A DNA stretch of 64,000 nt, taken from Lithospermum erythrorhizon (Eukaryota > Streptophyta > Magnoliopsida > Boraginales > Boraginaceae). The notes under the pieces are model-generated. The model saw only the letters and a list, made by a program, of their open reading frames with translations, was not told the DNA's origin and searched no databases. The stretch spans positions 1 to 64,000 of the forward strand of contig JADFUC010000359.1 in NCBI GenBank assembly GCA_019722365.1, written 5' to 3'. This document shows, piece by piece, positions 24,448 to 37,440 of this stretch; the stretch's first letter is position 1; each line of letters begins with the position of its first letter. A program made the translations under genes and the position numbers.

Positions 24448-25065
24448 AGTTAGAATTGTTCTGATGGAAATCCTTCAGATTGCACATAGAAAGGATCAAT
24501 GTGTACATAGCATAGGACTTGGCTTTTGTTTTGTCAGAGTAATATACTGAACAAGAAGACACTCATCTCCAAAATTTCAGTGATGTAAAGAGTAATTTCT
24601 TGGTAAATTTAAATATTTATATGGCTAAGAAGCATGAAAATGTGATTGACTTTTGTGCGATTCTCGTTCATAGAATTGATCTTGTATTAATCTTGGCTCT
24701 TAACTCATGTTCTATGAGAATCAGAAGCATTTCTCACTTTCTTACTCTTGAATATAATATTATTATGCTTCTTATCTGTTTTAATAATAGGTTTGTGTTT
24801 GTATTTCATATTGGTCAATTCTGAAGTTTATACTTTTTACATGTTAAAATTTCGAGGATATTGTATAATCTAGGGTTATTGTTGGAATTTGGAAATGTAT
24901 TTTCAAGGATTACTGAATAATTGAAATATAATTAAATTTTGAATATTAAATTCTATTCTAGGATTGTTTACATTAAAACAGATTCAAGAGAAAAATAATG
25001 TCATTTAAATTCGGTTGGTGAAAATAAATTTTGTTTCTAACTTTAATTTCCATTTATATTTATTA

Positions 25066-25079
25066 TATATATATATTTG

Positions 25080-25113
<34 letters not shown>
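25066..25113. repeat. TA microsatellite
   Basis: A short (TA)n run, a TTTGTTC interruption, then a longer pure (TA)n run ending about 25113. Confidence 0.9.
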
Positions 25114-25117
<4 letters not shown>

Positions 25118-25655
25118 AACAAACAATAATCACTAGATAAATAAGTAAACCTAATAATATTAAAATTGATATAAATAATATAAATATAGGATGCATAAAT
25201 CGCTAAATATAAAAATTAATTTATAAATGTTATTATCTTCAATTCATTTGAGTGAGGGTTTTATCTTTTTGAAAGGAAACTTATAATTTTATAAAAGTAT
25301 TTTTATATATTTGTTATAATTACGAAAATAATACTATAGAAATATTACATCATGAATCAAATGATATCAATTTTGGTATTTTGATTAATGAAATGATAAA
25401 AAGCCAATTTGTTATAAAGGGGCGTCTTGACATAAATTCCTAAAGTCTAGATTAAATGAATAGGATGGAGTAATAAGCATGAATCAAAATAATAATGATT
25501 ACGAAGTGAGAAGAATGATTCTAAGCTTTGAGATAATTAAATTGGTTTTCTTTTACCTGAAATCTTACCTATAAAAATATGCTTTTAACTTATGGCACTA
25601 AAAATCAAATTTCATAGAAAATTTTGATGGCGGGTGGGACACAATATTGAAATAT

Positions 25656-26252
25656 ATGTGATCAAATGGGACAAATCGAAAAATGTGTGAAATTCGAGAA
25701 GATGAATCGGATGGCAATGCAATGATAAAACAAATGTGAATTTAGCTATATTGAGTGTCTCAATTATAGTAGCACATACTAAATTTCACAATCTATTTGT
25801 AGTTTGAATTAATTTGGAAGATGAATATTAAGCAGGTTTTGATTTTATATCAATGGCTGAATAATACCATAAATAAATTCAAATTCAAAAAGTATGTAAT
25901 TTATAAATTTTACATGGGTTAATAAAAAATGTGGATTAAGTTATATGCTTGGCTTTAACATTATATAATATGTGATCAAATGGATGAAAATAATGTGATG
26001 AAGATGAATCGGATGACACATCAAATGGTCAGACAACAAATTAACTACAATATTGATATCTCAATTATGGTAGCTACCTAGTTGCAATCTATTTATGGTT
26101 TTGAATTTCAATTTGGAATATTATGGGTTTGAATATCTAATAATAATATTTGAATAATCATAACAATATTCTAATTTCAACTACAAAAATAAATGTTTAT
26201 GAAATTTCTCGTTGATAAAAATGTGGGTTCAGTTATATGCATAAGCCCAAAC
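25656..26252. repeat. diverged tandem duplication, period about 300 bp, two copies
   Basis: Copy 1 begins TATGTGATCAAATGG at 25656 and copy 2 begins with the same word at 25969. Both continue through GAAGATGAATCGGATG, TCTCAATTATGGTAGC-like and CAATCTATTTATGG-like words and end in AATGTGGATTAAGTTATATGC (copy 1) or a variant (copy 2). It is non-coding. Confidence 0.7.
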
Positions 26253-27452
26253 TTTTATACATGATATGTATAACTAGGTGCATATAACTCATTTCTGAAT
26301 AATATATCATTCGTTCTATTGCTTTACAATTAATCTCAGGGCTTAAGCTAATGTATTACAGGCTCTAACATTGTAGAAATACTGTCAATATTACTCAGGT
26401 TACATGATCTAACATTATACTTATATGTTATTTATACTATAGTACCTGCATTATTCAGGAGCCAGTACGAAATGTTGTAGATTTTATCATGCAGTTTAAA
26501 CTTAGGCTAATAATGCGGGAGTGTGTGTTGGGCAATGTATGTTAGGCATATATGACAGAAACAAGCTACAAAATAGTAGGAGAATTAAGGTGGTTAAATG
26601 ACTATTTTGCTCTTAAAGTGAAGCACTACTCCAATCTATAGCGTAGCAGGGGGGATTCAGGAGTTTAAAATGATAATTTCAATCTAAAAAAACAGTGTTT
26701 GGGTGTGTGTATGACAAGTCAGATGGTAAGTACTAGGATTCGAAGATGGTTTTCATTCCAAATGAACCGAGTATTTTAAGGTTCCCTTTTAATTTCCTTG
26801 GGAATTAATTTACGTACAAAAAATACTCTTCCGCACCAATTATGATATTTTTGTCCTTCATCTGCGTTGAAAATAAATTCATTTCCACCAAACTTTTGAT
26901 AAAGCCTCTGCCAACTCCATCAGGTACCTGAAAACCACTATCACCTCATCACATCACAAAGATGGAAGGGGTAGGTTGCAGAAGTTATTAAGTGTAATGG
27001 AAATAGAATTTTTTTATTATTATGATAGGGGTACAAAAATAAAGCTTTTGTTGGGGAAAAGATACCGATTAATATAGATTTTATCAATCGAAGAGGATCA
27101 TTGTCTAAATATGGATCCCCTAAGCGTTCTTGTGATTTGTGAGATGTAAACTTGTAGACTTAGTTTGGTTGATCTTGATAGAGAAGCTTGACTTGGCTTG
27201 GTTGATTAAAATTTGGGCTTGAAAGTTGACTTGAGCTTGAATTGAGCTTGATTTGAACTTGACTTGATTTGATTTGGATTTGGATATTCTAAGCTCACAG
27301 GCAAAATTTGGATAGATTTCACGGTCTTGATAGACTTGGGCCAGTGCAGGACTTAGATAATTTGAGGTTAAGGAGCATACACTTGACGTATTTTCGTCTT
27401 GATTCTTGGGTCTTGGACTTGATCTCCGGTCTATGATGAACTTGAGTGGACT

Positions 27453-28406
<954 letters not shown>

Positions 28407-29306
28407 CTTGAGGACTTACCTTGATCTTGTTCTTGTTTGGGACTTAAGTAATTTGGATAAGCTACAACCTTCGGTGGGACTTTGGGATTTGGTGTTTCAC
28501 CTTTTGTGGTGGGACTATGTGGCTTGAGAGGCCGCTTGTCTTTGATGGAACTTAGTGCCTTGATATGACACTTGATTTGAGATACGACTACGAGCTTCGA
28601 GCCGTATGGAGTGATAGCAAGAAAGAGAATTAGCCGAGCAACGTTGCTTCTTGCTTGTACTACGTGACGCTTGCTTGACTTGTTGTTGAAGTGGAGACTT
28701 GAGGATATGACCCACATGGACTTAGTGAGATTTGGCCTCACTTGGGACTTGATTTAAGCTTTGAAGTAACGTCACTTCTAGCTTTACTACAGCGGCCTTA
28801 ACAGCTTGTTGTTGTAGAATGATGATTAGTATGAAGGTGGAGCGTTCCAACCTTGTTTGATGATATTGATCTTAACTAGACGGGGGCTTCCCGCCTGGGA
28901 ATCGACTACCGCGGGACCCGAGCAGCTGGGATTTATTCCCTATATACAGGTTTGATAGTCAAACCAAAATCTATCAAGTGTTCATCCAAGTTTTTTGAAT
29001 AATAATGGGGCTACGAGGCAAAATGCAATATTCGAAGCGTTCTTGAAACTTTGTCCAGTTCTTATCGATTTTGTTTCAAACTTGAAAAATTATTGTGTTT
29101 GTGCAATAATTCTTAATTTCGATGCACAATATTATGGCCTGGAGGTGTTTTCGACCACCACGTGGTGTTTTAAGCGTTTTAAGATTTAATTTACTAGAAA
29201 TTTGAGAGATCGTTCTCTACAGCATTTTCTCGAAGGAATTTTATTATTAATATTTTTTTGGTGGTGGAATTGAATGAATGTGGTGTTATTTCGATCAAAT
29301 GGGGCG

Positions 29307-29314
29307 TATTTATA
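29307..29314 (-). promoter_or_regulatory. TATA box of the minus-strand LTR-like repeat
   Basis: CCTATAAATACGCC on the minus strand. The + oriented relative carries CCTATAAATACCGCC at the equivalent place (TATAAATA at 53272-53279). Conservation between the two copies supports a U3 promoter. Confidence 0.55.
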
Positions 29315-30069
29315 GGTATGGGCCTCAAATACTTGTTTCGATTGGGCCGGTGGTTTGATTTCGGGTGGTCTGAATCTTGACCGTTGAATTTTGAGACAAG
29401 ATGTGGACCGTCGGATAATTTAGGAAGTACTTCTCCTCCAAGAGAGAAAGCATTTTGGGCACTCTTGCCTGCCTTAAAGGAAGGTTCCGGATTGTTTTTC
29501 TAGGTCAAAACATTTCACTTAATGACCCATGATTTTCGGGCAACGATTTTGCACCACACAACTTACGGAGTCTTGATTTTTGGACCACAGCAAAGCCTTA
29601 GATTTTGAACCACACTTTTGGAGTCTTCTTTTTTAAACCTTGTGGCTTTTAGTTCTTCCATTTTGAGCCAATACGTGGCCTTAGGAAAAATCCCATTTAG
29701 CCGATTTTAATGTCGATAAAATTAGGGGTTTTTGAGCCCCATTTTAATTGACTTGACTAATCTTGTTGTTTCCTTAGAACCCTATTTGAGGGATTGAGGG
29801 TTAATTAATGTAAGCCGTATTTTATTTCGATTAATTTCAGGCTTGATTTACAGGGAACCCTCGTTAGATTCAGTTAATTTGAATTTATTGTTTAATCTAA
29901 GAACCCTAATCAACCCGCAGCGGCATTTTTTAGTGACTCAGGCCATGAGTGAATTTGATTAATTAGATGTAATCAATTTAATTATTTTGATAAATTTTAG
30001 GTGTTTACCCGAATTAGTACTCCCAGGTGTCTGGCTGCTTAAATCGAAACCAAGGGACTGGACCCTACA

Positions 30070-31206
30070 ACTTATTGTTCTGCAAAGTAATACTTCAAAT
30101 ATTACATTGATATTAATTTAATCTCCTAAACATTGAAAAATTATCAAAATTATCCGGATCTTGTATTGACCTCATTATGCAAAGGTTTGGCGGTATTCGT
30201 TTTGAGTGTTTGGAGAGAATCACATACAATTATGATTTGTTGAAGTAGAAATTACATAGGGATTAAGGTTTATCTAGATAGTATTATGTATGATAGTCTT
30301 TAAGAGAGAGATTGAAATTGAAACAATGAGTGAAAATGAGAGCAATTTAGGTGCTTACACTATCAAAGTAAGCAGCTTGCTTATATGAGGGTATAATCGT
30401 AATTTTACACTGCTCCTATACAAGATGATAAGAAGTGTGAAGGTGGGAGATTTGAGATTTTTTTAATAAAGATAATGGAGAGTACTAAATTACCCTTACT
30501 TTTATATCTTGAAAAATGATCTAGCCGTTTGTAATCACGGAGACATAAAATCGCGTTAATGGCCAGCAGGATGAAAGGTGTTGGTGGTATAAGCCGTGCT
30601 AACTCTTGGAAGTAAGCAAGGAGGCTCAGTGAAATACTGTTAGTATAACTATTTGCATTGTCCTTTCCTGCCCTATTTATTAGTGTAAGGAAATTTTTTT
30701 TTGGTGTAGGAAGTATTTCCCATTTCCTTTTAACATGTAGAAATGATCTATCATGTTAATTAATAATTCTAAACTGAACATCATTCATTACATTGGATTT
30801 TCTTTTCAAATTGTATAGGTATATTGGATTCTTTTGAGTTATCAATTGATCAAGAATTTGATAAAGACAAATTTGTTTAAATGTGTATAGAAAAACTAAG
30901 AAGCCTAATCAATCTAAGATACTCACAAATGTATAGTAAGTTGAGAATCTTGATTCTAAACCTGTCAAAGTTAAATGTAAAACGAGTACTCTATACTTAA
31001 ATAAATTAAAATAAAATGATTAAAAGAACACTATTTTGATTCACTTTAAAGTTAAAGTTATCGAGTGGATTGAACATTATTTTGAGTTAAATTTGCAATA
31101 TTGAAAGAATACAATTTTGACTTAATTTAAAGTTGTGTGTAAATAAAGATTTCAATGTTAGTTAATTTTGCTCATTAAAGTGCAATAGTAAATACATCTT
31201 CTAGGG
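30070..31206. other. intergenic, no gene seen
   Basis: AT-rich sequence between the LTR-like repeat and the pKIWI501-like gene. I find no coding similarity, RNA gene or clear transposon terminus in it. Confidence 0.5.
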
Positions 31207-31290
31207 ATGTAGGTAGGTAGTATAAGCTAATGAATTCAAGCCCAACATATGTAGGTAGGTAGTATAAGCAAATGAATTCAAGCCCAACAT
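31207..31290. repeat. 42-bp unit duplicated in tandem
   Basis: ATGTAGGTAGGTAGTATAAG and the following 22 bases occur at 31207-31248 and again at 31249-31290, with a single T/A difference. It lies about 310 bp downstream of the pKIWI501-like stop, probably beyond its 3' UTR. Confidence 0.9.
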
Positions 31291-31600
31291 ATTCTGTAAT
31301 TATTTATTCAAGCAAGATATATATTGCATTGCATCATGTAAAACTATCATTCAAACACATCAAACCATAACATGGACCAATCTACCCTCTTAACCCTCAA
31401 GCACGTCCATCCAATATCATCCTCATGCTTACATGATCCACATGAACTGGTACTATATAATAAGAATAATATAATTATATGAAGTAACAATAAAACATAA
31501 CAAAAATACCCAACACCAAAAAAATAAAAAAAAAAAAACAAGACTTCTTTTTGAAACATGCAAGACCAAACCATCCATTTTTTACTCACACTCCATATCT

Positions 31601-32804
31601 CTACTCAGTCTTCTCAACTGGAGTAGCTTCTTTGCTCACTTCCTCCACAAGTTCAGCTGCCTTCTCCTCCTCAACGGCGGCGGCGACGGGGGCTTCCTCC
31701 ACAGGGGCACATGGTACTTCAACTGCAGCTTCAGGTACAACTTCTTTAGCTTCCTCAACAACAGCTTCTGGCTCCTCTTTTTTCTCCTCTTCCACTACAG
31801 CAACCTCCTCAACAGCCTCCTTTGTTTCTTCTTCTGGAGTAGCTTCAGTTTCGGTTTTTTCAACCTCTACTTCTTTGGGTTCAGCTGCAACTTCAGCTAC
31901 AGGCTCTGGGGAAGTCTCCTCTGTGTTGGGTTCTTCAGCAACTGTCTCAGGTGCTGCTGGTGCCTCTACTTGCTCCTCCTTTGGTGCCTCTAGTGTGGTG
32001 GTTTTGCATTCTTGGATGGTTTCCTCAATTGGGGTAGGAACAGATTCAACCTGTGAATGAATCCATTTTTTTTTTGGTAAAATTAAGTTAATAGTAATGT
32101 GAGATTCAATTTTGCATGATCAGATCATTTTTTGTTTAAATGTGTTATTTATAGAAACAGATTAGGTCGTTTCACTAAAACGAAAAAACAAAGGAGATAT
32201 CACGAATTGTTTTTATTGAGGAACCTAGTCCACATTGATAAATTAAGACATTTCCGATGTATTAATACTTCTTGAGATTTATCCTATGGACTTCTCCCGA
32301 ACTCTTAACAGTTGTCATAGGGAGTATTAGAATACTACCTTCAATAAATTTATTAAAATAAATGAAGTGTTTACATTGTATTTTATGAAAAAGTGATAGT
32401 ACATATAATTCAAAAATGACGTAAAATTTACATCTACTTTAACGTTATTACATGATAGATTAGTAGAATTGATCAAATGAATGTTTTATTCACGTTGAAA
32501 TGGATGAAGGAACAATTATGATTTTCATGAAAAAATCAACTTGCTATTGACCGCCAGTGGTTTAAATATTGCACTAAACAAGTATATATCATAGTAATGT
32601 GAAGAATAAGATTTGAAACTCTTATATAAATTATTTTATTGTTGATCAAGATCTAGTTTTTGTTGGTAAAAAATTAAAAGTTTATTGATCATTGATCAAG
32701 GTCGAGTTTTGTGGACAAATACATTGGAACTTCACTACATAAACTTGTTCAACATAAAACAAGCTAATGAAATCATTTAGGAATTATACCTGAGCGGTGG
32801 CCAT
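31601..32804 (-). CDS. acidic Glu/Ala/Val-rich protein, fruit protein pKIWI501-like
   Basis: Exon 1 is 32804-32790 (MATAQ) and exon 2 is 32050-31601. They join in phase 0 across a 739-bp intron (CAG|GTATAA donor, TTCACAG acceptor) to give 154 residues and a TAG stop. The protein opens MATAQVESVPTPIEETIQEC and is otherwise dominated by E, A, V, P, K and T with repeats such as VVEEEKKEEPEAVVEE. There is no signal peptide, membrane segment or folded-domain motif, so it should be acidic and largely disordered. The composition, size and MAT(A/V)-V start resemble the kiwifruit protein pKIWI501 and its relatives, whose biochemical role is not known to me. The opposite strand is also open for 169 codons (Ser/Thr-rich), a shadow of this skewed composition. 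The family call rests on recall, not on an alignment. Confidence 0.75.
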
Positions 32805-32935
32805 TGGAATAAATGAAAGTTGGTTGAGCTAAGATTGAGTAGACAAAGGAAAAGAGCAAAGAGATATGGAAATGGCTAAAGCAAAGAAAGTAAAGAACTT
32901 GTAAATTGATGAAGAGAAACGATCAATGTGAGAGA

Positions 32936-32943
32936 TATATATA
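32936..32943 (-). promoter_or_regulatory. TATA box of the pKIWI501-like gene
   Basis: CCTATATATATCTC on the minus strand, about 132 nt upstream of the ATG at 32804. That spacing would give a leader of roughly 100 nt. A G/A-rich run at 32955-32985 lies just upstream. Confidence 0.6.
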
Positions 32944-33747
32944 GGTGTGTTTGAAAGGGAGGGGGGAGGAGGAGGAGGAGAAATAAAGAAATTTATGAGT
33001 AATAATGTATTGATAATGTAAATATTTTTTGTGGGGTGGAGGTTGTGGGGAAAAGTAAATAGCTTTAGCAAAATGACATCTCATTCAAAAGACAGGAAGG
33101 ACATTAGTCATGTTTAGTTGTAAATGTTCTCACTTTAGGGCCAAAAGTATTTGAATTTATGAGGCCTTTAATATCTACTTATTATTATTATCAATAGTAT
33201 GTATGATCCCTTAAATAATTAAGGATTTGAGGATAATGGCAATGTCACATGGTGGAGGTATTGTTTTTGAAGTTTTTTCTTGGATGGCTTAGCTTGTTCT
33301 GTGTTTTGTGTTGTAGGGATTGTAAGCAACTGCTGCTATCATGCTTGCATGTTCAACAATGTATCCTCTCAATTAGCTTGTCGACACTTTTTTTTCTCAT
33401 CTCTATCTATAAAATAATACAATTCATTTAATTGAGTTTGAATTGTTATCCCTGAAATTCTGACATATTAATAAATTGTTGTCAAATAAAATTATAATTA
33501 ATCAAGGATGTACTCTATTTTCTACGACGTTACCAAAAACTACAACCTAAAGCGGGTGCATGTTGTTAAAGCGGAATACTTAGAATCCTTATAAGAGTGA
33601 ATAAAGGATTATACTACTTTTGGTTTTGAATTTTAAGAATGGTTACAAATTATAACAAATTAATTACGAAGTTAATTAAGTTACATAAAATAGAATATTA
33701 AAAGACAAATATATTGTAAATAAGCAAAATGAAAAATAACAATATAA
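32944..33747. other. intergenic / upstream of the pKIWI501-like gene
   Basis: It contains the C/T-rich (minus strand) run at 32955-32985 and AT-rich DNA. No gene is seen. Confidence 0.5.
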
Positions 33748-34222
33748 TCTACTATATATATAATGTCTGAAACCAAAGTTTTCATGTCATCGAAGCTTAG
33801 AGTGTGTACTGTGATGACAAATATACTATAATGTGTATTTATTCACCATTTAATAACCACTTATCAATTTTGTCTTAACTTTAAAATAAACACCCTTAAA
33901 TTCATTGCAGAATAGTTACTAATCTACCTATATATAATGCGTAAATTTTCTCACCATTTACGACAAATTAAGATTATTATAATGCACAAGATTGTTATAT
34001 CCAGTTTCAAATAAATATAATGTCACATGGATAGTGTAGGTGACCTTCTAAGCTTCACCAAACTATTTTGGGCTTCACACATTATATATAGGATAGATTT
34101 GTAATAAGTTTAATTTAATGTGTTGATATTTAATATTATTAGATATTTTAATGTCATCGGTTTTTAAATGAGAACCCTGAAGACAAAAAATTAATTCAGG
34201 GGTAACGTGCATCGATAACTAG
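33748..34222 (+). mobile_element. short non-autonomous Helitron
   Basis: 475 bp with the Helitron terminal signature: a 5' end TCTACTATATATATAATG preceded by A, and a 3' end ...GTGCATCGATAACTAG followed by T, consistent with insertion between A and T. There are no inverted terminal repeats or target duplication, as expected. The subterminal 3' hairpin is eroded (only short ATCGAT self-complementarity). It has no coding capacity. Confidence 0.65.
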
Positions 34223-34511
34223 TCAATATAAAGTAAATGAAATGAAATGACAAGGGAAAGAAATGACTCGGCTATTTTAGAGGCTTTGGTTTTAGAATTA
34301 TACTTTCGACTTAAGGCTTTCCAACCTCGGGGATTTTACGGTAACAATCACCCACTTATGAATATGGAGAAAACTCGAGTTCGTCCACCCAGTCAGCTCA
34401 CAAAATATGCTTGCTAAATGTGTTCTAGCTTGTGTGTTTTCCAATCTCTTAATCTCGCGATTAAGAACCCATTCATACCAGGGACATCTCTAAGCTATCT
34501 AGTTTGTATTC
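34223..34511. other. spacer with a partial tandem-unit fragment
   Basis: Mostly unrecognised. The end (ATCTCTAAGCTATCTAGTT near 34488) is a scrap of the tandem unit that follows. Confidence 0.4.
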
Positions 34512-36954
34512 TAAAATGAAAGTATATGAATTTGAAACACACAAACTATGAAATCTCTAAGTTATCTAGTTGTATGAAGGATTAAAGAATGCTTTTTGTT
34601 TTTTGAAAAGTATGAAAAAGCGCCTCGAAATTGTGCAAAAAGTTAGGTCAACAAGTGTTTTTAGGCGGCTTATATAGATGTTCAAAAAGCAGCGTTAGAA
34701 AACCTAGGATGGGACCTGAATTCGAGGAGAATCACGAGAGTCCGACCAAGTCTCGTGCATGTCTCCCTGCAGTGTTAGTGGGACCGGGACAAAACTTAGG
34801 ACTACCCTTGGTCCCGACCCAGGTCTAATCCAGGTTTTCTTATTGACGAAAAACATATTTAAACTCAATTTAAACCTTTAATTAAGTGTGATTTCAACCC
34901 GTTATTCCATACCGTATTGGAATTAAATTCAAACTCAATTCAAGTTCTAATCAAGTTCAACATTCATTATTTTCAAGACGTTTTAAATATTCACATCATA
35001 TTAAATCTTGCATTCTTAATCACTAATCGTAAAACAAGATGAGTATAGAGATTTGCTTTTACATAAGGCCTCGATTTTATGGTAAATATGTTGACTATTG
35101 TTTACTCTCTTATAATATGTTCAAAATATGAAGGATTTCAACAACTAAAATGAAAGTATATGAATTTGAAACACCTGACTATGAAATCTCTAAGTTATCT
35201 AGTTGTATGAGAGAGGATTAAGAATCTTGCTTTGCTTCTTGAAAAAGTGAAAAACTACACAATCGTTAAAAGATAGGTCAAAAAGTGTTTTGAGGCGGCT
35301 TATATAGGCGTTCAAAAAGCTTGAAAAAACCTAGGAGCAGGGACTTTGGGTGAGAATCAAGGGTAGAGCGAGTCTAAGACACATCTCGCAGTGATGAGTG
35401 GGACTTGGGACAAGCTTCGGGACGCTACCCTTGGTCCCGACCACTGAATCCGATCAAGTTTCTTAAGTAATGGCAATATTTTAAACTCAATTTAAAATCT
35501 TTCAATTAGGGTGGTTTCTGACCACGTTATGCATGGCAGGTCATATTGGGTCGGTGCGACTCAATTAAGTTACAATCAAAGTTCCCAGCACACATTATTT
35601 TTCAGAGGCGTTTTAAATATTCCAAATCATAATTAAAACTTGCATTCCTAGCAAATCACTAATCATAAAACAAGATGAGTATAGAGATTTTTTTACATAA
35701 GGCATCAATTTATGGGTAAAATATGTTGTGTGTTTACTCTACTCTTATAATATGTTCCAAAATATGGGGAGGATTTCAACAACTAAAATGAAGAAGTATA
35801 TGAATTTGAAAAACACAAGCTACTTGAAATCTCTAAGCTATCTAGTTGTATGAGAGGATTAGGGAATGCTTTTTTGGAAAAGTATGAAAAAGCTGCCTCA
35901 ATCGTGCAAGTTAGGTCAAAAGTGTTTTGGGCGTATATGAGCGTTCAAAAAGCAGCGTGGGAAAACCTAGGATCGGGACTGGGTGGGAGAAGTGCAAGTC
36001 CGACCTGCGTCTCCGGAGTCTTGGTGGGACTTCGGGACAAGCTCGGGACTACCCTTGGTCCCGACCTTAGTCCCGATCACGGGTTTCTTCGTGACGAAAA
36101 AACGTATTTTAAACTCAATTTAAACCTTTAATTAAATTAGTTTCAACTTTGTTATGCCACAGTCATATTGGGTGAATTCAAACTCAATACAAGTTCTAAT
36201 CAAGTTAAACCACGCGTATTTTCAGGCGTTTAAATATTCAAATCATATTAAAACTCGCATTCTTAATCACTAATCATAAAACAAAGATGAGTATAGTGAT
36301 TTCCTTTACATAAAAGACCACAATTTATGGGTAAATATATTTGAAGCTAATTGTTTACTCTCTCTTATAATATGTTCAAAATATGAGAGGATTTCAACAA
36401 CTAAAATGAAAGTATATGAATTTGAAACACACAAGCTATGAAATCTCTAAGCTATCAAGTTGTATGAGAGGATTAAGAATGTTTTTAACTTCTTGAAAAA
36501 GTGCTTGAAAAACTACCTCGAAATCGTCCAAAAGTTGGGTCAAAAGTGTTTTGAGGCGGCTTATATAGACGTTCAAAAACTGCGTCAGAAAAACCTAGGA
36601 TCGGGACACAGGTCGAGAGAGGTGAAGTCGGCAAGTCCGACTCTCTGTCTCCACCCGAGTGTTGGTGGGACTTCGGGACAAGCTGGGGTACCCTTGGTCC
36701 CAGGCAGGTCCGATCACGGGGACCCTAATATTCATGTGAAAAAAACATATTCAAACTCAATTTAAACCTTTAATTAAGTATGATTTCAAGCCGTTATGCC
36801 ACACAATCATATTGGGTTGAATTCAAACTCAATTCAAGTTCTAATCAAGTTCAACAGACATTATTTTCAAGAAGTTTTAAATATTCAAATCATACTTGCA
36901 TTCTTAATCACTAATCATAAAACAAGATGAGTATAGAGATTTCTTACATAAGGC
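34512..36954 (+). repeat. tandem array of about four ~630-bp units
   Basis: Units start with AAAATGAA(G)AAGTATATGAATTTG-like sequence at 34512, about 35146, about 35784 and 36402, giving periods of about 634, 638 and 618 bp; the last unit is truncated at about 36954. Each unit carries, in order, CTCTAAG.TATCTAGTTGTATGA, GTCAAAAGTGTTTT, GGCGGCTTATATAG.CGTTCAAAAA, a GC-rich block with TGGTGGGACTTCGGGACAAG and ACCCTTGGTCCCGACC, TTTAAACTCAATTTAAA, and AATCACTAATCATAAAACAAGATG. Short frames in each unit are not conserved in phase between units. It looks like a small satellite-type array or an amplified LTR segment. Confidence 0.85.
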
Positions 36955-37147
36955 CTCTCTCTTATAATATGTGCAACAGTTTTATCAATTTCATACGTAT
37001 GCTAATTATCATATGTTCATTATCAACATTTTGGTCTAATTATATAAAAAATAGTCAACATATTTACCAACAGATAAAAGTATTTGATATAATATTGTCT
37101 TTGGTTTTTTAAATTTTATCATAACAATAAGTAAATCATGTATTATG
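36955..37147 (+). repeat. ~190-bp direct repeat, copy 1
   Basis: It matches 39793-39988 closely (TCTTATAATATGTGCAA, ATTATATAAAAAATAGTCAA, ATATTTACCAACAGATAAAA, AATATAATATTGTCTTTGGT, AGTAAATCATGTATTAT). It starts exactly where the tandem array stops. The second copy also carries the array word TTTACTCTCTTATAATATGT, so the two probably share an ancestral junction. Confidence 0.85.
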
Positions 37148-37440
37148 AAATAAGAAGGGAGTATGTGATATTTCGTATTACATTTAAATGATGAAAAATT
37201 AAAAAAAGTGTCAAATTTAATTATCTAATACTTTCCTACGAAATAACCCATTACGCCTAAGCGATTAAATTGTGTTACATATATGGTCGGTGGTGGGACC
37301 GGAGATAGTAGAAATAATTTATGTATAAATCGATCTACGAGAGATTAAATATTATATGAGTAGTAGGTTATGTCAAGAGAGTTTACATTTGGAGATCGGT
37401 TTCGTTATGAGATTTAGAAATGCGGAAAGTGGAGAAATAA
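37148..37440. other. AT-rich spacer
   Basis: No gene, RNA or transposon terminus recognised. Confidence 0.4.

Larger units (their letters stand above)
24448..27048. other. UPL5 3' flank and AT-rich intergenic DNA
   Basis: The first few hundred bases should hold the UPL5 3' UTR, but I cannot choose a poly(A) site. The rest is AT-rich, with a TA microsatellite and a ~300-bp tandem duplication listed separately. No gene is seen. Confidence 0.6.

Noticed and set aside
31551..32060. 169-codon Ser/Thr/Ala-rich frame on the + strand
   Set aside because: It is the antisense shadow of the Glu/Ala-rich pKIWI501-like exon, which has a sensible start, intron and TATA box.
34631..36765. Frames of 65-101 codons inside the ~630-bp tandem units
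   Set aside because: The frame and sequence are not maintained from unit to unit, so they are not under coding constraint.
34512..36954. CRISPR-like array
   Set aside because: The units are ~630 bp and wholly repetitive, without short repeats and unique spacers, and the DNA is a plant nuclear sequence.
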